From Candidatus Bathyarchaeota archaeon (lineage in GTDB: Archaea > Thermoproteota > Bathyarchaeia > Bathyarchaeales > DTEX01): a DNA stretch of 9,225 nucleotides. The DNA lies in contig JAGGZB010000153.1 in the NCBI GenBank assembly GCA_021162225.1, positions 1 through 9,225 of the forward strand. The letters run 5' to 3'. Positions 4,480-9,225 of this stretch are shown here, one piece after another. The notes below the pieces were generated by a model. It ran no database searches. It saw only the letters and a program-made list of their open reading frames with translations, and was not told the origin of the DNA. Numbering within the stretch: position 1 is the stretch's first letter; every line of letters starts with the position of its first letter. A program made the position numbers and the translations under genes.

Positions 4480-6696
4480 TTGAAAAGAAGATTGGGAGCT
4501 AAGATCCTTAGGGCGGTTGCCTCCCCTCTCAGACTTAATATTCTTAGAATGCTATACGACAGAGGCTCGTTGTCATACACGGAGATAATGAACAACCTAA
4601 AGTTAAGCCCAAGTAGAGATGCAGGTAGATTCGCATATCACCTAAAAACCTTAATAAATATGAATCTGATAGCGTCTGACCCGAACTCTAGGAAATATCG
4701 TATTACAGGACTCGGTAGAAGCCTTGTTGAATTCGCCGATGACATAGAAAACAGCATGTATAGAGAGCAGATGCTTGTGAGAACCTCGCGCTTAGCGATT
4801 GAGAGATTTGACAGAAATAAGATAGCTGAATCTCTCGTCAGAGAAGCAAGCGTCCCAGCCGATCTCGCCCAGACAGTTGCAAGAGAAGCTGAGAGAAGAC
4901 TCTTGAAGCTCGGAACAAAGTACTTAACGGCGCCTTTAATCCGAGAATTCGTTAACGCGATACTGATCGAGAGGGGGCTGGAGGAATATCGCCACAAAAT
5001 GACGCGTCTCGGCTTTCCAGTATACGACGTAACCCTTCTGATGAAAGAGATGAGCGGAAAATCCGCTAATGTTGAAGATATTCAGATGACAGCTGGTAGA
5101 AGAGTCATGGGCGAGTACACTCTTCTTAACGTCTTACCCCGAAAGGTGGCAGACGCCCATATTTCGGGAGAGATCCATATAGCCAATCTCGGATCTTGGA
5201 TCCTGAAACCAAGCGTGTTTATGCATGATGCTAGAGTCTTCATTCAGTATGGTCTCCTACCTGGATCTCCCCTAAAGATAAGCGTAGCAGGAAGACCCAA
5301 AAGTTTAAGGTCTGCTTTCTCCTTGCTTATTAACGCTCTCCAATTAGCGGCATCTGAAATATCCCTAGAACAGGTCTTTGACTTCATAAATGTCTTCTTA
5401 GCCCCCTTCGCTAAGGATATGTCTCCTGAAGATATTAAGGAGGAGATTTCCCTTTTTCTAGCATCAATCAACCTGACCATGCCAACGGAAGTATCACTCG
5501 GGCTTGAGATCGATATTCCCCCGTTCCTGGCTGAGCATAAAGCCTTCGGATGCGGAGGGAGAGAAGTAGGCGTCTACGGAGACTTCGCGGATGAAAGCTC
5601 GCTCCTAGCCTCAGCATTTCTAGAATGTTTAAAGGAGAGCACAGAGGAAAAGCCTCTACTAAACCCAGCAATTATAGTTAAGATTAGAGATAGTATACGC
5701 GGCGAGGATGAGGAGATACTGAGGCTGGCACATGAACTCGCTATCACCGGACTTCCATATTTTGCGAATCTCCTTCCTAAGTCTCAGAGATATACATCCT
5801 ACGCGGCCATAGGGACTAGACTTGTCACCGACTGGAAAGAGGACTGGGAGATCGACACGATAAGAACCGGATGTATGGATCAAGTTATAGTGAATATTCC
5901 GAGGGCGGCTTACGAGTCCGCTAAGGACGAAGATAGATTCTTCGAGAAGATCCGAGAATTCGCGGAGAAAGGCCTTGAAGCATTAAGGATCAAACATCAG
6001 ACAATCAAGAGCAGAGCTGAAGAAGGTCTTCTTCCTTTCCTCCTACAGAGAAAGGAGGGAGACTACTACTTTAGAATAGATAATTCCCTCTCAATCTTGA
6101 GCTTTGTAGGATTAAACGAAGCTGTTCAATTTATGACTGGAGAGACTATCCAAGAGAGTTCACACGCGCTTAGCTTCGCAGATAAGGTGATCTCTTTCCT
6201 AGCCGATCATGTTGAGAGATACGGCAGAAAAGCCAACATGAGGTTTAAGCTAGGTCTGCCATACGACTTCGAAGCTGCAACAAGGCTTGCTCAGCTAGAT
6301 ATTGAGAGATATGGACTTGGAACAGTTCTCACACAAGGCGAAAGGGAAAGACCCTACTACACAAACCTTAATGTCGTCCCTCATCATGCTGAAATTCCTT
6401 TAGAAGAATACTTGAAGATCGAATCCCATATGCAGAAGATTATTTCTGGAAGTCACTTGGCGAAAATCTCGCTCGGCAGCCTTGAAGCATCACCAGAAGA
6501 GCTCCTCTCAACAACGAAAAACATAATCGACCAATATCACATAGGGTTCTACACGTACGATCAGCCCCTAACATATTGTAGCAACTGCCGAAGAACATGG
6601 CGCGGAGAACTGCTGAAATGCCCCTCCTGCGGATCGGTAAATACCCTAATGCGGTTTGAGAGGGAAACAGCCCGATACAGATTCAAAACGGCCTAA
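4480..6696 (+). CDS. Winged-helix/ATP-cone/NrdD-like fusion, likely inactive class III ribonucleotide reductase homologue
   Basis: The 738-aa product has three parts. Residues 6-90 form an ArsR-like winged helix (SPLRLNILRMLYDRGSLSYT, then RFAYHLKTL and KYRITGLG). Residues 100-185 resemble an ATP-cone (FDRNKIAESLVREA, APLIREFVNAILIERGLEEY). Residues 200-738 follow the body of NrdD, the anaerobic ribonucleotide reductase: HISGEIHIANLG, VYGDFADE, VIVNIPRAA (469-477), GLNEAVQFMTGE, YYTNLNVVP, and a C-terminal zinc site CSNC-CPSC (Cys700, 703, 714, 717). The catalytic set looks lost. The place of the thiyl Cys (usual MGCR) reads IGTR (444-447), the first active-site Cys region reads KPSVFMHD, and the glycyl-radical motif (usual RxxGY) reads RETARY, with Ala731 instead of Gly. 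I infer a nucleotide-sensing transcription factor that uses a dead reductase fold. No nrdG activase gene is in the window. The TTG start has CGGGAG (4466-4471) upstream. RNase P RNA follows after 37 nt. These alignments are from memory. Confidence 0.8.
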   Translation: MKRRLGAKILRAVASPLRLNILRMLYDRGSLSYTEIMNNLKLSPSRDAGRFAYHLKTLINMNLIASDPNSRKYRITGLGRSLVEFADDIENSMYREQMLVRTSRLAIERFDRNKIAESLVREASVPADLAQTVAREAERRLLKLGTKYLTAPLIREFVNAILIERGLEEYRHKMTRLGFPVYDVTLLMKEMSGKSANVEDIQMTAGRRVMGEYTLLNVLPRKVADAHISGEIHIANLGSWILKPSVFMHDARVFIQYGLLPGSPLKISVAGRPKSLRSAFSLLINALQLAASEISLEQVFDFINVFLAPFAKDMSPEDIKEEISLFLASINLTMPTEVSLGLEIDIPPFLAEHKAFGCGGREVGVYGDFADESSLLASAFLECLKESTEEKPLLNPAIIVKIRDSIRGEDEEILRLAHELAITGLPYFANLLPKSQRYTSYAAIGTRLVTDWKEDWEIDTIRTGCMDQVIVNIPRAAYESAKDEDRFFEKIREFAEKGLEALRIKHQTIKSRAEEGLLPFLLQRKEGDYYFRIDNSLSILSFVGLNEAVQFMTGETIQESSHALSFADKVISFLADHVERYGRKANMRFKLGLPYDFEAATRLAQLDIERYGLGTVLTQGERERPYYTNLNVVPHHAEIPLEEYLKIESHMQKIISGSHLAKISLGSLEASPEELLSTTKNIIDQYHIGFYTYDQPLTYCSNCRRTWRGELLKCPSCGSVNTLMRFERETARYRFKTA

Positions 6697-6699
6697 AAA

Positions 6700-6713
6700 C
6701 AAAAAGCTTATCA
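6700..6713 (+). promoter_or_regulatory. Candidate promoter of RNase P RNA
   Basis: AAAAAGCTTATCAC, just after the stop of the fusion gene, is an A/T box about 27 nt before the expected 5' end of RNase P RNA. Confidence 0.4.
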
Positions 6714-6733
6714 CACATTATACGTTTTATTTG

Positions 6734-7048
6734 GCAGGGGCTGGTGAGCTGACGGACGGCTGTCGGGCCGTAGGGCCTGAGGAAACCCCGCCCACCGCAC
6801 AGGCCGCAACGCCGCAAGGCGTAGGGCGAGAGCCCTGGCTCCAGAACAGAAACGGAACGTCCACCCGGACCTGTGACGCTGAGGCGTGCTAAGTCGCTGA
6901 GTAGGCCGGGTGGAAACGGTGAAACGGCTGTCCTGCGGGGTGAAAGGGCAAATAGGCGTCGATGAGTCTGTGCGAGACGCGGGTGGCCCGTATAGTCAAA
7001 TGCCGTCTAAACAGAAGGCGGGTTACGATCAGCACACCAGCCCCCGCT
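6734..7048 (+). ncRNA. rnpB: RNase P RNA (archaeal type A)
   Basis: The catalytic RNA of RNase P, which trims tRNA 5' leaders. Helix P1 is clear: GGGGCTGGTG (6737-6746) pairs with CACCAGCCCC (7035-7044), extended by GC pairs at each end. The 5' core has the conserved GAGGAAAccCCGCCCAC signature (CR-I). Near the 3' end AGAAGGCGGGTTACG carries the CR-V signature that returns toward P1. The middle holds GGTGAAACGGC and GGGTGAAAGGGCAAATAGGCG, matching the central conserved part. Total length of about 315 nt suits archaeal type A. It is probably transcribed from its own promoter, although it lies only 37 nt after the fusion gene. Open frames crossing it on both strands are not genes. Confidence 0.95.
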
Positions 7049-7057
7049 AAAATAAAG

Positions 7058-7074
7058 AGAAAGACATTCTTTCT
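7058..7074 (+). terminator. Weak hairpin after RNase P RNA
   Basis: AGAAAG (7058-7063) pairs with CTTTCT (7069-7074) across a 5-nt loop, about 10 nt after the RNase P 3' end. A T-rich run inside the 3' arm could aid termination. Confidence 0.25.
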
Positions 7075-7152
7075 TGAAGCTAGTGACTTAAATCTGAAAG
7101 CCAATCTGTTGGTTTGGAAATGTTGGGCACTGCTAAATCTAGATGGTAACTA

Positions 7153-7167
7153 AGAAAATTTTTAAGC
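7153..7167 (+). promoter_or_regulatory. Candidate TATA box of the PH-like gene
   Basis: AAGAAAATTTTTAAG lies about 26 nt before a likely start near 7186, placing a G-run (7189-7194) in the short leader as a weak ribosome site. Confidence 0.35.
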
Positions 7168-7205
7168 AGATGCCTTTCCATCATTAAAGGGGGGTTTCAG
7201 AGCCA

Positions 7206-7655
7206 GTGAAGGATTTCTCTCTTAGCATGGATCCTCTCCCGCTTGCCGAGGGGGAGGAAATAGTTTGGTCTGCGGCGAAGTATAAAGGATTCTTCAGAAA
7301 AAGGAAGGTTTGGGAAGCCGTTGTGACGAATCATCGGATATTCGAGTACGATTGGGAAAACAAGAGAATGATTGTTTGTTGTCTGCTTGAAGACGCCGAG
7401 CCTGTAGTTGAGCGGACATGGCGTGTTCGAAGATCCACATGGGGCGGTCCGGTGGTTTATCGAAGAGGCTTCGGCGTCTATGGAGGCTATGGAAAGTCAA
7501 GATATGTAACTGTTGGAATCCTTTCAATAGTTGCTAATGGCAGAGTGGTGGCAAGATGGGAGATTGAGGATCCGCGAGGACTGCAGAGACTTATAAAGAC
7601 CGTGAAAAAGCAGATGAGGGAGAAGGCGAAAGCGGCGTCCGGAAGAAACCGCTAA
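7206..7655 (+). CDS. Small PH-like domain protein, function unknown
   Basis: The 149-aa product reads like a bacterial/archaeal pleckstrin-homology-like domain: an opening LAEGEEIVWSAAKYKG (13-28), then KRKVWEAVVTNHRIFEYD (32-49), where VTNxRI is a typical strand pair in such domains, further strands to about 118, and a closing amphipathic helix DPRGLQRLIKTVKKQM (122-137). A Gly/Tyr/Arg-rich loop (RRGFGVYGGYGKSRY, 86-100) sits in the middle. The C-terminal tail is basic (KAKAASGRNR). There is no signal peptide or membrane helix, so it is cytoplasmic or membrane-peripheral. Such domains occur in archaeal proteins without assigned function, and I do not assign one. GTG at 7206 fits the G-rich leader; ATG at 7227 would remove seven residues outside the domain and is the alternative start. 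It stands alone, 157 nt after RNase P RNA and 210 nt before agaS. Confidence 0.65.
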   Translation: MKDFSLSMDPLPLAEGEEIVWSAAKYKGFFRKRKVWEAVVTNHRIFEYDWENKRMIVCCLLEDAEPVVERTWRVRRSTWGGPVVYRRGFGVYGGYGKSRYVTVGILSIVANGRVVARWEIEDPRGLQRLIKTVKKQMREKAKAASGRNR

Positions 7656-7795
7656 TCTCCGATCTCTCATCATAAATCTCCCGTATTGTTACTTCTCAGA
7701 TAGTTTACTGAAAAGGAAAGAGTCTTTGTTCGAGACGTTGCATCTTTTAACACCTAACCTTTATTCTCATAAAAACTGAAGAATGCTCCATTATT

Positions 7796-7807
7796 AAAAA
7801 ATATAAA
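7796..7807 (+). promoter_or_regulatory. Candidate TATA box of the agaS transcript
   Basis: AAAAAATATAAA predicts transcription start near 7828, which would make the ATG at 7828 leaderless. Another box at 7768-7777 (TCATAAAAAC) would start near 7799 and keep the GGGAG at 7817-7821 in the leader. Confidence 0.35.
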
Positions 7808-7827
7808 CCATAACATGGGAGATAACT

Positions 7828-7899
7828 ATGCTAAGATCCCTATGTATGAAGACTGTTAACCCAGATGGAGATGAAGGTTTTGACGAATCCGCTTCGTGA
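7828..7899 (+). CDS. Possible 23-codon leader ORF overlapping agaS
   Basis: ATG at 7828 follows GGGAG (7817-7821) by 6 nt, the best ribosome site in the region. It opens 23 codons (MLRSLCMKTVNPDGDEGF...) to TGA at 7897-7899. The frame overlaps the start of agaS (7865) in another frame. It may be a leader that couples translation to agaS, whose own ATG lacks a Shine-Dalgarno, or a chance frame. Confidence 0.25.
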   Translation: MLRSLCMKTVNPDGDEGFDESAS

Positions 7900-9112
7900 G
7901 CTTGTTGAGCTGCCTCGAGAGACACGTGCCTCGATGGGGATAGAGTACACCCCAAAGGAGATAGAGTCTCAGCCGAAAGTCTGGATGAAAAACTTCGAGC
8001 TTCTCAGAGACCGGGAGGACGAGATAAGATCCTTTATTGAGTCGAAGATTCTACAAAAGAAGCATGTCAGAGTTATCCTTTCAGGAGCTGGTACATCGGG
8101 ATTCATAGGCTTGTCTGTTGAGGGTCTCCTTAGAAAGCGGTGGCGCAGAGACATTGAAGCTTGGCCGACAACAGATATAGTGACTAGCTGGGACTCGATT
8201 TTCCTTAGAGATGTGGAGACGACGGTGATATCGTTCGCTCGGTCTGGAAATAGTCCAGAAAGCGTCGGCACTATTCTCTTAGCGAATAAGTTTCTAGACA
8301 GAGTCAACCACATAGTCGTAACATGTAACAGACATGGAAAGCTCGCAAAGATGGTTGAGGGAGACGAGAACGTCCTCCTCCTCGTAGCTCCCGAGGAAGC
8401 AAACGATAAGGGCTTAGCTATGACCTCTTCATTCACAACCATGACTTCGACGGCTCAATTTCTCGCGTACATTCAAGATGTGGACAAGTACGAGCGAGTC
8501 ATAAAAAGCTTGTCAGAGGTTGCTGAGAATCTCATAGAGAAATACTCCGGCCTCCTCAAAGAAGTTTCGAACTTAGATTTCAAAAGAGCATTCTTCCTAG
8601 GAAGCGGCGCACTATACGGTTGCGCAGTTGAGTCGAGCTTAAAGCTTCAGGAGATGACGAGCGGAAAGGTGATCTGCAAATCCGACACATTCATGGGCTT
8701 CAGACATGGTCCCGAAGTAGCAGTCGACAGCAATTCGCTAATCGTATTTTACGTCTCAACTGATTCTTTCACCCGTAAATACGAGATAGATTTAATCGAG
8801 GACATCTACGCCAAAAACCTTGGATTGGTGAAAATAGCCGTCTGTGATAAGTCCATTAAAGAAATCGCCGACTACGTTGATTACGTAATAGAATTCAACC
8901 CTGAGGGAGATCTAGATATTCCCGATTCTTGCAGACCCATGCTGGACGTGATCGTCGCACAGACGCTTGCCTTATTCAAGTCCCTAAATCTAGGATTGAA
9001 GCCAGACAATCCAAGCGAGAGCGGAGTGATAACACGAGTCGTTAAAGGCGTGAAGATTTACGATTACGAGAAGTTCAAAAAAGATGGAACCTTCAAGGTA
9101 GTGGCTGAATAA
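7865..9112 (+). CDS. agaS: AgaS-type SIS-domain sugar-phosphate isomerase/deaminase
   Basis: The 415-aa product has two SIS (sugar isomerase) domains. The first (about 60-200) carries VILSGAGTSGFIG (70-82), then a PTTDIVT strand and SFARSGNSPESV (123-134), the phosphosugar-binding loop. The second (about 240-375) carries LGSGALYGCAVESSLKLQEM (245-264) and MGFRHGPE (277-284). The N-terminal TPKEIESQPKVW and C-terminal LKPDNPSESGVITRVVKGVKIY match AgaS (D-galactosamine-6-phosphate deaminase/ketose isomerase), separating it from GlmS and GlmM. Its role would be cytoplasmic amino-sugar-phosphate deamination; the true sugar (GalN6P or GlcN6P) is unproven. It is about 30 residues longer than the enterobacterial form. 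The ATG at 7865 is the first start in frame after a TGA at 7847, and no Shine-Dalgarno precedes it. No other amino-sugar genes are adjacent. It ends about 9 nt from the 3' end of the convergent 5S rRNA gene. Confidence 0.88.
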   Translation: MEMKVLTNPLRELVELPRETRASMGIEYTPKEIESQPKVWMKNFELLRDREDEIRSFIESKILQKKHVRVILSGAGTSGFIGLSVEGLLRKRWRRDIEAWPTTDIVTSWDSIFLRDVETTVISFARSGNSPESVGTILLANKFLDRVNHIVVTCNRHGKLAKMVEGDENVLLLVAPEEANDKGLAMTSSFTTMTSTAQFLAYIQDVDKYERVIKSLSEVAENLIEKYSGLLKEVSNLDFKRAFFLGSGALYGCAVESSLKLQEMTSGKVICKSDTFMGFRHGPEVAVDSNSLIVFYVSTDSFTRKYEIDLIEDIYAKNLGLVKIAVCDKSIKEIADYVDYVIEFNPEGDLDIPDSCRPMLDVIVAQTLALFKSLNLGLKPDNPSESGVITRVVKGVKIYDYEKFKKDGTFKVVAE

Positions 9113-9121
9113 AGGCTTCAT

Positions 9122-9225
9122 AAGTGGTTGCCGGCTTCCCTAGCTTCGCGCAGCCGAAGACTGCACTACCACTAGGGACGGAGCGCGGTTTAACTTCCGA
9201 GTTCGGAATGGGTTCGGGTGGTTCC
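9122..9225 (-). rRNA. 5S rRNA, 5' end cut by the window edge
   Basis: Read on the minus strand, the part seen starts with GGAACCACCCGAACCCATTC, then CCGAACTCGGAAGTTAAACC, the universal loop B/C region of 5S rRNA. It continues through the loop D/E hairpin (GCAGTCTTCGGCTGCGC) to GGGAAGCCGGCAACCACTTA, the 3' strand of helix I. About 20 nt of the 5' end, including the partner strand of helix I, lie beyond the window, so the exact 3' end (about 9121-9127) cannot be fixed by pairing. The gene is tail-to-tail with agaS. Whether 16S/23S genes lie upstream cannot be seen. Confidence 0.93.

Noticed and set aside
4638..5883. Several minus-strand frames of 67-119 codons inside the NrdD-like gene
   Set aside because: All are antisense shadows of a gene with continuous domain structure.
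6656..7153. Open frames of 63-78 codons on both strands over 6656-7153
   Set aside because: They lie across RNase P RNA, whose P1 helix and conserved cores explain the sequence, and the products match no family.
7828..7870. agaS as a frameshifted gene really starting at 7828
   Set aside because: The AgaS-like N-terminus (TPKEIESQPKVW) is complete from the 7865 start, and residues from the other frame add nothing recognisable. A leader ORF is the simpler reading.
7969..8442. 157-codon minus-strand frame inside agaS
   Set aside because: It mirrors the SIS domain coding strand. It has no start signals and no family match.
1..9225. CRISPR array, transposase or integrase
   Set aside because: No regularly spaced direct repeats and no recombinase-like protein were seen on either strand.

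Overview
The window reads as chromosomal DNA of an archaeon. Archaeal-type RNase P RNA, 5S rRNA and an intronless tRNA-Pro with an encoded CCA end are all present. Many genes start with TTG or GTG, A/T boxes lie about 25 nt before likely transcription starts, and Arg codons are mostly AGA/AGG. The protein set (a HemK2/Mtq2-like methyltransferase with a VYEPAEDT motif, and a winged-helix protein fused to an NrdD-like body) suggests the Thermoproteota/TACK side, perhaps Bathyarchaeia-like. That placement is inference only.

Layout. 1-205 (minus): 5' part of a MntP-type manganese exporter. 206-484: A/T-rich promoter region with one doubtful 50-codon ORF. 485-1044 (plus): a short ASCH-domain gene overlaps by 4 nt a ribbon-helix-helix/CcdA-like gene. 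A perfect 18-bp palindrome sits just before the second gene, whose frame runs antisense through tRNA-Pro(CGG) (893-970, minus). 1077-1985 (plus): amidohydrolase. 2200-3387 (minus): MFS transporter. 3388-3742: a divergent intergenic region with a 24-bp imperfect palindrome and a roughly 100-nt inverted-repeat structure. 3743-4381 (plus): HemK2/Mtq2-like methyltransferase. 4480-6696 (plus): a 738-aa protein with a winged helix, an ATP-cone-like segment and a class III ribonucleotide reductase-like body. 6734-7048 (plus): RNase P RNA. 7206-7655 (plus): small PH-like protein. 7865-9112 (plus): AgaS-type sugar isomerase/deaminase. 9122-end (minus): 5S rRNA, cut by the window edge and tail-to-tail with agaS.

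How the parts fit. Most genes look like independent housekeeping units with their own promoters, and no long operon is visible. Stable-RNA functions recur: tRNA-Pro, RNase P RNA, 5S rRNA, and a methyltransferase whose family modifies the translation release factor. Two spots stand out. The first is the 738-aa fusion. It keeps an NrdD-like C-terminal zinc-binding site but appears to lack the catalytic cysteines and the glycyl-radical glycine, so it looks like a pseudoenzyme converted into a nucleotide-responsive regulator. The second is the ASCH/RHH pair beside the tRNA 3' end, which has the layout of a compact toxin-antitoxin-like or mobile-element remnant module with its own palindromic operator.
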